NCBI RefSeq assembly: GCF_001831475.1
Contig: NZ_CP017688.1
Coordinates: forward strand, 1,798,001-1,862,000
Length of the DNA stretch: 64,000 bases
Direction: 5' to 3'
Source of the DNA: Flavobacterium crassostreae
GTDB lineage: Bacteria > Bacteroidota > Bacteroidia > Flavobacteriales > Flavobacteriaceae
The notes under the pieces are model-generated. The model saw nothing but the letters and a program-made list of their open reading frames with translations, was not told where the DNA came from and made no database searches. Shown piece by piece: positions 35,250 to 44,960 of this stretch. Made by a program: the position numbers and the translations under genes. Every line of letters begins with the position of its first letter. The first letter of the stretch is position 1.

Positions 35250-36593
35250 ATGTACACCCAAAAACTAATAAAAGAACTACCCCGAGCCTTATTTATCTCT
35301 ACTACCATAGCAATATTTTTAAGCCTTTTACCGCTATTGCACGCGGATAACAGCAGTTTTGACAACCAATTCAAAGTCAGGTTTTTGTACGCCCTAAGCT
35401 ATAGTTTTATACTCTATTATGCCAACGCCATGTTATTCTTGTTTTTGAACTCCTTTTTTGAAGAACAAAAATACCCCTTCAAGAGAGTGCTAATTGGTTT
35501 TTTGAGTTCTTTTATTCTAAGTCTAGTAGTGTTTTTTTCACTACGGATCCTTGAAGAAGTTATTTTGCGCCAAGGGACCTTAGAGGCATTTTTAGACACC
35601 GAATCGGTTTCTAATTACACCACTACTTTAGGGATCACTTTTTTGGTACTATTAGGCATTTATGGACTCTATTTTTACAAAGCCTATACAGACCATAAAA
35701 TAACCGAACAACAAATAATTGCAGGAACGGCTTCGGCTAAATTTGAGAGTTTAAAAAACCAAATAGACCCCCATTTTTTGTTCAATAGCCTAAACGTGCT
35801 GAGTTCCTTAATCGAAGAAAATCCCGAAAATGCCCAGCGTTTCACCACCTCTTTATCCAAGATTTACCGTTATGTATTGGAACAAAAAGACAAAGATCTA
35901 GTCCCTCTAGAAGAGGAGTTAGCCTTTGCTAAAACCTACATGAACCTACTCACCATGCGATTTGAAAACAGTTTGTTTTATGAGTTACCCACCACCATAA
36001 CCAATCCCGAAGCCAAAGTGCTGCCCTTATCCCTACAACTATTGCTAGAAAATACCGTAAAGCATAATGTAGTGAGTCAAAAACGGCCTTTACATATCCG
36101 GATTTATATCCAAGAGGATTATCTGGTAGTGCAAAACGACCTACAGAAAAAAGAAGTACTCTCCAATAGGCAAGGAGTTGGCCTACAGAATATTATCAGC
36201 AGATACGCATTAGTAACCAACAAAAAAGTAAAACTAGAGCAGAGCCAACAACTCTTTACGGTGCAATTACCCATTTTAACCAAACAAATCTCCACCATGT
36301 TTGTCGAGCCTCATAACCAACAAGACCAGGCATATGGCAAAGCCCAAGAAACCGTAACGGCTTTAAAAAACTTTTACCAAAGTCTGCTAACATATGGAAT
36401 CGTGGTACCGATTTTAATTGTTATAAATTTAAGATTTTCGCCACAATTTCAATGGTTTTGGTTTCCAGCCGCAGGATGGGGTTTGGGATTACTATTGCGT
36501 GCCTTGCAGGTTTTTGGGTACAACTCCAATTGGGAACACAAAAAAACACAACGTATTTTAGAACAACAACCAACCAAAACTAAATCAAAATAA
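35250..36593 (+). CDS. LytS/YehU-type sensor histidine kinase with a C-terminal 2TM domain
   Basis: 447 residues. Four N-terminal membrane helices (~12-150) are followed by the His_kinase domain with NQIDPHFLFNSLNVLSSLI (phospho-acceptor His ~175) and a HATPase with LLLENTVKHNV (~270-280) and GVGLQNIISRY (~311-321). Residues ~360-440 form an added 2TM module: a helix, two membrane segments and NWEHKKTQRILEQQ. This module is homologous to the whole of the next gene. It heads a three-gene unit ending in a LytTR regulator, so the trio is a complete signalling system; the signal is not evident. Confidence 0.88.
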   Translation: MYTQKLIKELPRALFISTTIAIFLSLLPLLHADNSSFDNQFKVRFLYALSYSFILYYANAMLFLFLNSFFEEQKYPFKRVLIGFLSSFILSLVVFFSLRILEEVILRQGTLEAFLDTESVSNYTTTLGITFLVLLGIYGLYFYKAYTDHKITEQQIIAGTASAKFESLKNQIDPHFLFNSLNVLSSLIEENPENAQRFTTSLSKIYRYVLEQKDKDLVPLEEELAFAKTYMNLLTMRFENSLFYELPTTITNPEAKVLPLSLQLLLENTVKHNVVSQKRPLHIRIYIQEDYLVVQNDLQKKEVLSNRQGVGLQNIISRYALVTNKKVKLEQSQQLFTVQLPILTKQISTMFVEPHNQQDQAYGKAQETVTALKNFYQSLLTYGIVVPILIVINLRFSPQFQWFWFPAAGWGLGLLLRALQVFGYNSNWEHKKTQRILEQQPTKTKSK

Positions 36594-36617
36594 CCCATAA
36601 AAAAATCCTACAAAAAC

Positions 36618-36920
36618 ATGCAAAACACCACAACCAACCAACAGCATTGGCAACAAGTCCAAAAGCAAGCCCAACAAATTCAAATATGGTACACCAAATG
36701 TAGGGGCTATCTACTTATAAATACCGGATTAGTGGTGCTTAATTTGTGGACCTCTCCAGATTCGTTATGGTTTTACTGGCCTATGTTGGGCTGGGGGATA
36801 GGTCTTTTTTTTCAGGCAAAAAAAGCATTTAACTGGCCGTTTTTTTTAGGAAAAAACTGGGAACACAAAAAAATACAACGTATTTTAGACCAACAAACAC
36901 AACAGCGCCAATGGGAGTAA
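36618..36920 (+). CDS. Free-standing 2TM-domain protein
   Basis: 100 residues: an amphipathic N-terminal helix rich in Gln (WQQVQKQAQQIQIWY), two membrane segments (~35-70) and the conserved NWEHKKIQRILDQQ (~80-93). The same module ends the kinase encoded upstream. It sits between kinase and regulator (24 bases after, 10-base overlap before), so it most likely modulates that kinase or oligomerises with its 2TM part. Confidence 0.82.
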   Translation: MQNTTTNQQHWQQVQKQAQQIQIWYTKCRGYLLINTGLVVLNLWTSPDSLWFYWPMLGWGIGLFFQAKKAFNWPFFLGKNWEHKKIQRILDQQTQQRQWE

Positions 36921-37687
36921 TTGCAAAACCAATCACCACAATAATAATTGAAGACGAAAAGCCTGCCGCAAGATTATTGCAACGCAAACTACAAAAACTG
37001 CAAATTCAGGTAGAGGTGCTATTGCATTCCGTAGAAGAAGCCATAGCATGGTTTGCCCACAACCCGCATCCGGATTTGCTATTCTTGGACATACAACTAT
37101 CCGATGGATTGTCGTTTGAGATATTTGAAAAAATAGAAATCAAAAGCGCTATAATTTTTACCACAGCCTATGATGCCTTTGCGTTACGAGCCTTTAAATT
37201 AAATAGCATAGACTACCTATTAAAACCCATAGAAGAACAAGAGTTGGCAACGGCTGTTTTAAAATTTGAGCAACGCTTGCCGCAAAAGGACACACTACAC
37301 TTGGATTTTGAAGCAATTCAAAAAATGCGCCACAGTCTCTTTCAAAAAGAATTTAAAAAACGTTTTACAGTCAAAGTTGGGACGGCTCTAAAAATTGTTT
37401 CGATAGAAGAGGTAGAGTGTTTTTATAGCCAAAATAAAGCAACCTACCTGCATACATTGGACAACAGAAACTACCCACTCGAAACCACTTTAGAAATTTT
37501 AGAGCAAGAATTAGACCCAGAAAATTTTTATAGAATAAGCCGAAAATTTATAATTCCGATCCAGTCCATTACTAAAATTACGCAATACAGCAATTCCAGA
37601 TTGGAGATACAACTGCCATCTTTTAAGGAAGATCCGGTTGTGGTAAGCCGCGAAAAAGTAGGAGCATTTAGAGACTGGTTGCGCTAA
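36911..37687 (+). CDS. LytTR-family response regulator
   Basis: 258 residues. Receiver domain (~8-125): acidic pair in IIIEDEKPAARLL, phospho-acceptor Asp in PDLLFLDIQLSDG (~Asp59), Thr in IFTTAYDAFALRAFKLNSIDYLLKPI with the conserved Lys. LytTR DNA-binding domain (~150-258): KRFTVKVGTALKIVSIEEVECFYSQNKATYLHT and FYRISRKFIIPIQSI. The start overlaps the end of the 2TM gene by 10 bases, implying translational coupling. Target promoters are unknown. Confidence 0.92.
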   Translation: MGVIAKPITTIIIEDEKPAARLLQRKLQKLQIQVEVLLHSVEEAIAWFAHNPHPDLLFLDIQLSDGLSFEIFEKIEIKSAIIFTTAYDAFALRAFKLNSIDYLLKPIEEQELATAVLKFEQRLPQKDTLHLDFEAIQKMRHSLFQKEFKKRFTVKVGTALKIVSIEEVECFYSQNKATYLHTLDNRNYPLETTLEILEQELDPENFYRISRKFIIPIQSITKITQYSNSRLEIQLPSFKEDPVVVSREKVGAFRDWLR

Positions 37688-37699
37688 AGAGGAGGCACA

Positions 37700-37736
37700 A
37701 AAAAACGGTTTCAATAGTCTATTGAAACCGTTTTAA
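37700..37736. terminator. Bidirectional terminator
   Basis: AAAACGGTTTCAATAG pairs perfectly with CTATTGAAACCGTTTT; A- and T-rich flanks serve the LytTR operon (+) and the csbD-like gene (-). Confidence 0.9.
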
Positions 37737-37750
37737 AAAAGAGGCTCTTT

Positions 37751-37933
37751 TTATTCAAAAAGAGATAAAATTTCTTTTTTAGTTTTCCCTAATTTTTTCT
37801 GTAGGTTACCCCACATTTCATCTTCTTTACCTTCTGCATAAAGCAAATCGTCGTCCGTTAGATCTGCAAATTTTTGCTTAAGTTTTCCTTTAAATTCATT
37901 CCAGTTTCCTTTAATTTCTTCTGAGTTTGGCAT
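37751..37933 (-). CDS. CsbD-family stress protein
   Basis: 60 residues, highly charged, helical: [45 protein letters not shown]. This is the CsbD pattern (KG-W-x2-KGK-KxK-LTDDDL-x-EGK). CsbD proteins are induced by general stress in Bacillus; their molecular function is unknown. Monocistronic. Confidence 0.88.
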   Translation of the reverse strand: MPNSEEIKGNWNEFKGKLKQKFADLTDDDLLYAEGKEDEMWGNLQKKLGKTKKEILSLFE

Positions 37934-38134
37934 GGTGTTTATTTTTAATGGTTCGTATTATTTACATCACAAAATTGCAAAATACTACCCGCAAAACACT
38001 TATGTAATTTTTGTAAAGTGTTACAAAATTATGGGATATAGGTTTTTAAAATCCAAAAATAACATTAAACAAAAAGTATAGGTAGTGTTGTTTAGTGATT
38101 TGGTTAATAGGTTTTTAGAAGTATAGTATAAAAT

Positions 38135-38923
38135 TTATCTATAATGGGTTTTGGTGCCAAAAAAGTATTTTCGGATAGCAATCAATGCAAAAATAAATAC
38201 GGAGTATCCAATAAGAAAAGGCATAATGTAGGCTATCCATCCAAAGGCTAACATGGCTGCTATAAGCAATAATTGAAACCCTAAGCCATACAAAGAAACA
38301 AAGGTCATGAACCAATTTGGAAAGGTTTTTACCTTGTATGCATCGGGATCCAAACGATGGATTATTTTGTCAAAACCACCATAAACTATCGTATAAATTT
38401 GGAACAAAATGGTAACCGTTTTTTGACTCTCCCCAGCTAAAGCTCGTGGTGCTTTGTACTCAAAAATTTTGCTTGTTGTATCTGCTCCTACAGACTTGTT
38501 TCTTAAAATAACATAGTAGTAATTATACAAAGTTCCTTGTAACTGAATACAAAAAAAAGCAATTAAAGTAAGCCCAAAAGTTGCCTCGGACACATAACAA
38601 ATTGCAGTCAAAAAAAAGAAGTTTAAAAAAATATCAAATATACTATCTAAATACCTTCCGCTGTAGGATGGGGTTTTTTTGATGCGCGCAAGTTCTCCAT
38701 CTGCAGCATCGATACCCGATTTTAAAATTATAAAAAAACCAGCCCAATATTGGTGGTTTTCTAAAATACAATATACTCCAAGCAGACCAGAAACACCAAA
38801 AAGTAAGGTAACATGTATGGGAGTCCAACGGGTGTTTTTTAATTGGTTTGCAACCATTTTTCCAAAAGACCTTCCATAATCGGATAAGTCCAAAAAACGA
38901 TCTTGTGAGGCGAGTTTAGCCAT
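38135..38923 (-). CDS. CDP-alcohol phosphatidyltransferase family membrane enzyme
   Basis: 262 residues from ATG 38923 (MAKLASQDRFLDLSDYGR); an ATG ten codons upstream is possible. ~6 membrane helices. The family motif D-G-x2-A-R-x8-G-x3-D-x3-D is exact: DGELARIKKTPSYSGRYLDS, then IFD (~75-98). Such enzymes join a CDP-activated alcohol (diacylglycerol, inositol, glycerol or similar) to a second alcohol. The particular lipid cannot be read from sequence. A short linker separates it from the downstream-reading genes; likely monocistronic. Confidence 0.85.
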   Translation of the reverse strand: MAKLASQDRFLDLSDYGRSFGKMVANQLKNTRWTPIHVTLLFGVSGLLGVYCILENHQYWAGFFIILKSGIDAADGELARIKKTPSYSGRYLDSIFDIFLNFFFLTAICYVSEATFGLTLIAFFCIQLQGTLYNYYYVILRNKSVGADTTSKIFEYKAPRALAGESQKTVTILFQIYTIVYGGFDKIIHRLDPDAYKVKTFPNWFMTFVSLYGLGFQLLLIAAMLAFGWIAYIMPFLIGYSVFIFALIAIRKYFFGTKTHYR

Positions 38924-38989
38924 GTAGTTATGTAAACAAAAGAAATGCGACAATATAGTCTAGCCCGGAGAGCATCTGAAATTAGTGGG

Positions 38990-40024
38990 TTATTTGGATA
39001 ACCTATGTAGGGTGAAGGTCATGGCAGATAGCAAAAAGAAAGCGTTGATTTGATGTGCCAATCCCAACCATAATGGAACCTGGTAGAGTAGCGTAAAGAC
39101 GCCTAATGCAAATTGTGCAAATACCAGTAGCAGCAGGAGTTTTATTCCGGCGGCCTGTTGTTTGTTTAAATCAAATTTTTGGCTCTTAAAATACAACAAA
39201 ACCATAAAGCCAACTACAATATAGGCTAAGGTGCGGTGTATAAACTGCACGCCGCTTTTGCCTTCTGTGAAACTCAATAAGAGGTTTTTTTGTTCTATAA
39301 ACACACTATCGTGGATAAATTGTCCGTCACTCATCAAGGGCCAGTGGTTGTGTATTAAACCAGCATTTAGACCAGCTACAAAACCTCCGTATATAATTTG
39401 TAGTATTAAAAATACTAATGCGTAACGGGCTATTTTTTTTAAACTAGTCAGGGCTGGATTTCTATCGGGATATAGTAAATCTAGAGCAACCCAAAATGTG
39501 TATGCAAAGGTGATAAAGGCAAAGGTTAAGTGTAAGGCTAGTCTAAAATGGCTTACATCTGGATTGTCAATCAAACCGCTTTTTACCATAAACCAACCCA
39601 AAAAACCCTGAAAAGCACCCATTGCTAGCAATACCAAGCATTTTTGTATGGTGGCTGTGTCCAGTTTTTTTGTATATAAAAAATAAAAAAAAGGAATTAA
39701 AAAAACCAGACCTATTATTCTTCCAATAAAACGGTGAAACCACTCCCAGAAATAAATAAATTTGTAATCCGAAAGCTGAAAATCGTTATGAATATTGATT
39801 TTTTGGTATTCCGGAAATTTTTTGTACTGCTCAAAGGCTTCTTCCCATTTAGCATCGGTTAGTGGCAAAAATGTGTCGGTAACCAAATGCCAATCCGTCA
39901 TGGATAGTCCAGAATTGGTTAGTCTTGTTATACCGCCTACTGTAACCATTATAAATAATAATACACAACCCGATAAAAGCCAGATGATTACGGGTTTGTT
40001 TGGTGTTTTCTTCTTTAAATCCAT
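38990..40024 (-). CDS. ctaA: Heme A synthase (CtaA/COX15)
   Basis: 344 residues, ~8 membrane helices. Signatures: GGITRLTNSGLSMTDWHLV (~25-43), EFxxIYxxEWxHR-type segment YKFIYFWEWFHRFIGR (~87-102), GFLGWFMVKSGL (~139-150), and a late His pair in LGLAHQINAFFLL. It oxidises the C-8 methyl of heme O to give heme A for the aa3-type cytochrome oxidase. The gene for heme O synthase is not in the window. It has its own promoter box at 40054-40061. Confidence 0.92.
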   Translation of the reverse strand: MDLKKKTPNKPVIIWLLSGCVLLFIMVTVGGITRLTNSGLSMTDWHLVTDTFLPLTDAKWEEAFEQYKKFPEYQKINIHNDFQLSDYKFIYFWEWFHRFIGRIIGLVFLIPFFYFLYTKKLDTATIQKCLVLLAMGAFQGFLGWFMVKSGLIDNPDVSHFRLALHLTFAFITFAYTFWVALDLLYPDRNPALTSLKKIARYALVFLILQIIYGGFVAGLNAGLIHNHWPLMSDGQFIHDSVFIEQKNLLLSFTEGKSGVQFIHRTLAYIVVGFMVLLYFKSQKFDLNKQQAAGIKLLLLLVFAQFALGVFTLLYQVPLWLGLAHQINAFFLLSAMTFTLHRLSK

Positions 40025-40053
40025 TTTGTAACAAGATTATTTTAAATACGATA

Positions 40054-40061
40054 CAAAGGTA
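40054..40061 (-). promoter_or_regulatory. Promoter box (TACCTTTG, minus strand) of ctaA
   Basis: TAnnTTTG on the minus strand 30 bases before the ctaA start. Confidence 0.6.
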
Positions 40062-40085
40062 TTTTATTACCACAGCAGTATTGGT

Positions 40086-41507
40086 TTAACAAGCGTTAAT
40101 TTTTAAGCCGAGTTTTGCGGCTCTTTTTAACATAAATTGGTAGGCAGCTTGGTACTCATTGGGTATCTCGCCTTCCAAAATAGCCTCTTTAATGGCTTCT
40201 TTTAGTACGCCAATTTCTCGGGAGGGTTTTAAGTCAAAAAGAGTCATAATTTCTTCGCCAGTAATTGGGGGTTGAAAATTACGAACGTGATCGCGCGCCT
40301 CTACTTCAACTATTTTGTTTCTAACAATTATAAAATTGTGATGGTATTTCTTGAACTTGTTTGGGTTTTTGGTGGTGATGTCTGCTTCGCAAAGTGTCAT
40401 TAAATCCTCCACGTCTTCGCCTGCATCAAATACTAAACGACGCACGGCGGAGTCCGTAACGGTGTCTTGCGATAAAACAATGGGACGAGAGCTCATCATA
40501 ACCATTTTTTGAACAAATTTCATTTTTTGATTTAAGGGTAGGTGCAAACGCTCAAATATTTTTTTGACCATTTTGCCACCCAAAAATTCATGGCCATGAA
40601 AAGTCCAACCTTGTTTTTTGTTATAACGTTTGGTAGGAGCCTTGCCTATATCATGCAATAATGCGGCCCAACGCAACCACACATCATCGGTATGTGGACA
40701 AATGTTGTCAACTACCTCAAGAGTGTGGTAAAAATTATTTTTATGGGTTTGTCCTTCAATTTCTTCTACATTATTTAGGGCGGTTAATTCGGGCAGTAGA
40801 ATTTCTAGTAGTCCGGTTTGGTATAACAGCAAAAATCCAATGGATGGTTTGGGTGTAGAGAGTATTTTGTTTAACTCCTCAACAATTCGTTCTCCCGAAA
40901 TAATTTGGATTCTATCGGCATTTTTGGTAATGGATTGTAAAGAATTTGTTTCTATTTCAAAATTTAATTGCGTAGCAAACCGAATGGCACGCATCATCCG
41001 CAGGGGATCATCAGAATAGGTGATATCTGGATCGAGCGGCGTTTTTAAAATTTTATTTTTAATGTCTTTTAGTCCATCAAAAGGATCTAGTAGTTCTCCA
41101 TAATTGTCTGGATTTAGTGCAATTGCTAGGGCATTTATGGTAAAATCTCTACGGTCTTGGTCGTCTTGCAGGGTTCCGTTTTCGACTACTGGATTTCGGC
41201 TTTCAAAATGGTAGGATTCTTTACGTGCACCTACAAATTCTATTTCGGTATCTTCAAAACGAAGCATGGCTGTTCCGTAGTTTTTAAAAACCTGTACTTT
41301 GGGTTTTTTTGGAAGTAGTTGAGAGACCTTTAAGGCCAATTCTATTCCGCTACCAACGGCAACAATATCAATGTCTTTTTTAAAGTTTCTCTGGAGGATT
41401 AAATCTCTAACAAAACCGCCAATAACGTAGCTCTCTACGTGGAGTTCTTGTGCTGCTTGTGAGATGATTGGAAATATCTTGTTATGTAATGCTTCTTTGT
41501 AATTCAT
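40086..41507 (-). CDS. cca: CCA tRNA nucleotidyltransferase (poly(A) polymerase/HD type)
   Basis: 473 residues from ATG 41507 ([10 protein letters not shown]); a GTG five codons upstream is the alternative. Class II nucleotidyltransferase head with GGFVRDLIL and [11 protein letters not shown] (~30-56), then [10 protein letters not shown] (~124-133) and [15 protein letters not shown] (~166-180), followed by an HD domain ([12 protein letters not shown] ... [14 protein letters not shown], ~250-292). It adds or repairs the 3' CCA of tRNAs. It lies 20 bases after the tsaC-like gene and shares its transcript, so two tRNA-maturation activities are paired. Confidence 0.92.
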   Translation of the reverse strand: MNYKEALHNKIFPIISQAAQELHVESYVIGGFVRDLILQRNFKKDIDIVAVGSGIELALKVSQLLPKKPKVQVFKNYGTAMLRFEDTEIEFVGARKESYHFESRNPVVENGTLQDDQDRRDFTINALAIALNPDNYGELLDPFDGLKDIKNKILKTPLDPDITYSDDPLRMMRAIRFATQLNFEIETNSLQSITKNADRIQIISGERIVEELNKILSTPKPSIGFLLLYQTGLLEILLPELTALNNVEEIEGQTHKNNFYHTLEVVDNICPHTDDVWLRWAALLHDIGKAPTKRYNKKQGWTFHGHEFLGGKMVKKIFERLHLPLNQKMKFVQKMVMMSSRPIVLSQDTVTDSAVRRLVFDAGEDVEDLMTLCEADITTKNPNKFKKYHHNFIIVRNKIVEVEARDHVRNFQPPITGEEIMTLFDLKPSREIGVLKEAIKEAILEGEIPNEYQAAYQFMLKRAAKLGLKINAC

Positions 41508-41527
41508 TATTTTTTGGGCCACTAATG

Positions 41528-42100
41528 TTATTTTCGGATCACTTTCACCTGTGAATCCTTTGTCAATTTTATAATTGTTGATGGTTTTGCATTTACTTTA
41601 TCGTGCTGCAAATTTACAACATAGTCTACGCCATTTATAATCTCGGGGCTAATTTCTTTAAAACTTTTGGGTGTAGGTTGCCCAGAAATATTTGCAGATG
41701 TGGATACTAGGGGTTTTTTCATTTTTTCGAGAAGTTTAAAACAAAACGGCTCTTTGATCATCCGTACGCCTAATGTTTGGTCTGTTGCAATTAAATTTGC
41801 TGCTACATTTCGGGGCTGGTCTAGTACCAAGGTGGTGGGGTTTTCGGCAAAATCGATAATTTGCCAAGCTACTTCTGGAATGTCTTTAAATACATTATAG
41901 AGCATTCTTTCGCCATTGACCAGTACAATCATGCTTTTGGTTTCGGCTCTTTGTTTGAGTTGGTATATTTTGGCTACTGCTTCTGCATTTGTAGCATCAC
42001 AACCTAAACCCCAAACGGTGTCTGTAGGGTAGAGTAGTATGCCACCATTCTTGATGACTTCGTAGGCATTATGGATTTCTTGGTTGGTGTCTGAATTCAT
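41528..42100 (-). CDS. L-threonylcarbamoyladenylate synthase (Sua5/YciO/YrdC)
   Basis: 190 residues of the YrdC fold: [18 protein letters not shown] (~19-36), [18 protein letters not shown] (~44-61) and [18 protein letters not shown] (~129-146). TsaC/Sua5 makes threonylcarbamoyl-AMP for the t6A37 modification of tRNAs. The length without a C-terminal Sua5 domain fits TsaC. The paired cca gene downstream supports a tRNA role rather than the uncharacterised YciO branch. Confidence 0.88.
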   Translation of the reverse strand: MNSDTNQEIHNAYEVIKNGGILLYPTDTVWGLGCDATNAEAVAKIYQLKQRAETKSMIVLVNGERMLYNVFKDIPEVAWQIIDFAENPTTLVLDQPRNVAANLIATDQTLGVRMIKEPFCFKLLEKMKKPLVSTSANISGQPTPKSFKEISPEIINGVDYVVNLQHDKVNAKPSTIIKLTKDSQVKVIRK

Positions 42101-42108
42101 GATCTTAA

Positions 42109-42756
42109 CTACAGATTAATTGGGCTTAATTCTTTTTTGATCACTGCTGGTATCCCTGCTACCATACAATTGTCTGGAACATTTTTTGTGACAACAGCTC
42201 CTGCTGCTACAATTACGTTTGTACCAATGGTTATTTTAGGTAGTACCGTTGCATTGGTGCCAAGAATGCTGTAAGCGCCAATAGTGCAATTTCCAGAAAT
42301 ACTCACTCCTGGGGATAGTTCTACAAAATCCTGAATGATGGTATCGTGTCCGATGGTACAATTTAAATTAATTATGGTGCCTTTGCCTACGTGAATATCG
42401 TTTGTGAGTACTGTTCCAGTCATAATATTACAACCTTCTTGGATGGTGTTGCCAAAATGTCCAACAGAAGCTTTAGGGCTTATCGTTGCAGTAAACACAC
42501 CACCGATGGATTGGAATTTTTCGTAAAGCATTTTTCTCAATACGGGGTTACCTATCCCAATGGTAAATTCATTGGAGGTAGTTTTGAAGTAAGCCTCGGC
42601 TGCTTCCATTGTTTTCAAAATTGGAAAAGTTTGATACAGTTTTCCGGTCAACTCAGTATTTACATCATCAAAAAAGGCTACATTTTTTAGTTGCTTATTT
42701 TGGTATAACACTTCGAGTACTTCTTTAGCAAAACCTTTTGCTCCTACTATTAACAT
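42109..42756 (-). CDS. NeuD/PglD-type sugar O/N-acyltransferase
   Basis: 215 residues from ATG 42756 (MLIVGAKGFAKEVLEVL); a longer frame upstream overlaps the DegT gene and is rejected. The N-terminal Rossmann-like domain (1-~75) carries GAKGFAKEV; the C-terminal beta-helix has NLNCTIGHDTIIQDFVELSPG (His as the base) and ends with AAGAVVTKNVPDNCMVAGIPA. PglD/NeuD enzymes acetylate amino sugars in glycan building. The start overlaps the DegT stop by 7 bases (ATGTTAA), so aminotransferase and acyltransferase are coupled, the usual pair for making an N-acylated amino sugar. Confidence 0.88.
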   Translation of the reverse strand: MLIVGAKGFAKEVLEVLYQNKQLKNVAFFDDVNTELTGKLYQTFPILKTMEAAEAYFKTTSNEFTIGIGNPVLRKMLYEKFQSIGGVFTATISPKASVGHFGNTIQEGCNIMTGTVLTNDIHVGKGTIINLNCTIGHDTIIQDFVELSPGVSISGNCTIGAYSILGTNATVLPKITIGTNVIVAAGAVVTKNVPDNCMVAGIPAVIKKELSPINL

Positions 42757-43826
42757 ATTGATTGGTTTATTATGAATGTAATTTCTTCTAATTGGGTTGT
42801 TGTTAATCCTACATAAAGAGGCAGACAAAGTACTCTGCTTGCTATGGATTCTGCAACAGGCATTGTAGCTCCCTTGAGGTAGTCTATTGTGTTTAAGGAT
42901 GGATAAAAATACCTTCGTGGAAATATATTTTTAGCATTCAATGCTTTCTGGGTTTTTAGAAGTATTTCTTCGGATTCTAAAATAATGGGAAAATAACTAT
43001 AATTCCAACGGGTGTTCTCTCGTATTTTGATGGTTTTTAAGAGACCAAAATTTATATTTTTGATATAAAAATCTACCACCTCTTTTCGGGCCGAAATAAT
43101 GTTATCCATGTGCGGATACACTGCCAGCCCCATGGCAGATTGTAGCTCTGATATTTTGGCGTTAATGCCTAAACCATGAAATGCTAACGGCCCATTGTGT
43201 CCAAAATTATGACTATAAAATAATTGTTGGAACAGCTCTTTGTTGTTGCAAAATAAAGCACCTCCCTCTCCGGTATGGAATAACTTTGTAGCATGAAAAC
43301 TACAGCTGCTAACATCTCCAAAATTAAAAATAGAAGTGTCATTGTAATTTACTCCAAAGCAGTGTGCGGCATCATAAATTACTTTTAGATGGTGTTTTTT
43401 GGCAATTTTTTCGATTGCAATTACCGCACAAGGATTTCCAAAAACATGAGTTGCTACTATGGCAGTGGTTTTTGGGGTTATTGCGGCTTCAATTTGGGTT
43501 TCATCAATGGTTAAATATTCTGGATGTATATCTACAAACACCGGAGTACAATTTTCCCAAACAATAGCTGCTGCTGTTGCTATATACGAGAAAGGTGTAG
43601 TGATAATTTCGGCATTATTACCCAATAGTTTTAAGGCTATTTGCAGGGGTAGGGTTCCGTTAGTGGTTAGTATTAAATCACTAACCTTAAGATACGTTTT
43701 TAGTTTTTGTTCTAGTTCCAGGGTTAGTTCGCCTCTATTGGTGAGCCATTGGTTTTGCCAGATACGTTCTAAATATTGGTTGTATTCCTCTAAGGGAGGA
43801 AAAAATGTTTTGGTTACATTGATCAT
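42750..43826 (-). CDS. DegT/DnrJ/EryC1 sugar aminotransferase
   Basis: 358 residues, PLP-dependent. Residues ~55-60 read LTTNGTLPLQIAL (sugar-aminotransferase 'TSGT-AL-lAL' site), the PLP Asp is in VIYDAAHCFGVNYN (~152-165), and the Schiff-base Lys in SCSFHATKLFHTGEGGALFCNN (Lys ~184). It aminates a nucleotide-linked keto-sugar. Coupled to the acyltransferase gene downstream; together they predict an acylated amino sugar in the surface polysaccharide. Confidence 0.9.
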   Translation of the reverse strand: MINVTKTFFPPLEEYNQYLERIWQNQWLTNRGELTLELEQKLKTYLKVSDLILTTNGTLPLQIALKLLGNNAEIITTPFSYIATAAAIVWENCTPVFVDIHPEYLTIDETQIEAAITPKTTAIVATHVFGNPCAVIAIEKIAKKHHLKVIYDAAHCFGVNYNDTSIFNFGDVSSCSFHATKLFHTGEGGALFCNNKELFQQLFYSHNFGHNGPLAFHGLGINAKISELQSAMGLAVYPHMDNIISARKEVVDFYIKNINFGLLKTIKIRENTRWNYSYFPIILESEEILLKTQKALNAKNIFPRRYFYPSLNTIDYLKGATMPVAESIASRVLCLPLYVGLTTTQLEEITFIINQSIC

Positions 43827-43839
43827 TTATAGCGGCTTT

Positions 43840-44958
43840 TTATTTAAAGTCTAAATCTCCTTGGTAATATTCTTTGATCTTACGTTTAAAGCGTTTATAA
43901 CTATAAATATCAGATACTAATTTAAGTTGTTTTTTTTGATAAACCTCAAAGGCTTCTTTTTTATCTAGCACCAGGATATCGGTAACAATATTGTGATGCA
44001 AGGTATCAAAATTAGCGTAGACGGTTTGTGAATTTTGAAATTCGGTGGTAAAAAAAACAGCATTATAGACTGCAAAAGAGATGCATCCTGAAAAAATAGA
44101 TTCGACAAAATAATTGTCTAAACCTTCTCCAAAAGTAATAGCAAATTTTGCCTTTGCTATTAACTCTTTGTAGGTATCGTACTTCATATCAGAGATAACA
44201 ACTATTTTATAGTGTGGTAATTTTTGCGCAATCTGATCTAAAATTTCTTGTTTAGTGACACTAGTTTTATTGGGTACTCTGTCAATTTCATCTGGAGAAA
44301 CAATGATAATATTTTCTTTATCCTCATAGGCTTTAAAAAGATATGGAGTAGGACTCATCCAAGGTTGCAAAAGATGTAATGGAATGCCATAATGGTCTCT
44401 TTTTTCTTGGGTAGCATAATTATCATGAGCAACAGTCATGGTTAGGTTTTTGGATATTTTTTTTAGAGCATCAATATAATTTTGAGACGGCATCAATAAA
44501 TCGTTTTGATTTAAAATATTGATTTGCACATGTTCTATATTTTGTATCCATTGTAGCAACGGTGCCATTTTTTTGTTGGTTAAACTAAATAAAGGCACCA
44601 TGTAGTCCGGAATGTGTATTTCTAATTTTTTTGGTTTTTTAAATTCGGTAGTAATTTGACTGAAATTAAAAACCACAATATCGTTTTTGAACTGGCTAAA
44701 GGTATGTGCTGTTTTTCTTTTTTTAGGCAAAAAGCTAGCCACTACATTGCTTTTATGCACCTCAAATAATGTGTTAACCTCTTGTAGGATAGAGCAAATA
44801 GATAACAATCCGCCACTGATGTGATCGGTTTCTGAGGGAACAAAAAAGAGAATTAAATTATCGGTATCTTTGGTATTGGATTTTAAATACTGTTTTCTAG
44901 CTTCAATAGATTTTTGGAGCTCTTTTATTTTTTTTAAAAAATTAATTTGTAATGTCAT
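43840..44958 (-). CDS. Uncharacterised protein of the glycan locus, GT-B-like
   Basis: 372 residues, no signal peptide or membrane helix. A glycine-containing loop after DHISGGLLSICS (~45-56) and the C-terminal half with IIIVSPDEIDR, YKIVVISDMKYDTYKELIAKAKFAITFGEGLDNYFVESIFSG (~253-293) look like the donor-binding half of GT-B glycosyltransferases (here 'E-G-x2-x4-E'). I cannot name a family. It is packed between other glycan genes (2 bases from the next), so a transferase role in polysaccharide or LPS synthesis is likely. Confidence 0.65.
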   Translation of the reverse strand: MTLQINFLKKIKELQKSIEARKQYLKSNTKDTDNLILFFVPSETDHISGGLLSICSILQEVNTLFEVHKSNVVASFLPKKRKTAHTFSQFKNDIVVFNFSQITTEFKKPKKLEIHIPDYMVPLFSLTNKKMAPLLQWIQNIEHVQINILNQNDLLMPSQNYIDALKKISKNLTMTVAHDNYATQEKRDHYGIPLHLLQPWMSPTPYLFKAYEDKENIIIVSPDEIDRVPNKTSVTKQEILDQIAQKLPHYKIVVISDMKYDTYKELIAKAKFAITFGEGLDNYFVESIFSGCISFAVYNAVFFTTEFQNSQTVYANFDTLHHNIVTDILVLDKKEAFEVYQKKQLKLVSDIYSYKRFKRKIKEYYQGDLDFK

Positions 44959-44960
44959 AA

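Noticed and set aside
42757..42828. Longer start for the NeuD-like gene
   Set aside because: Extends into the DegT gene; the Rossmann start MLIVGAKGFAKEV is at 42756 with a 7-base overlap.
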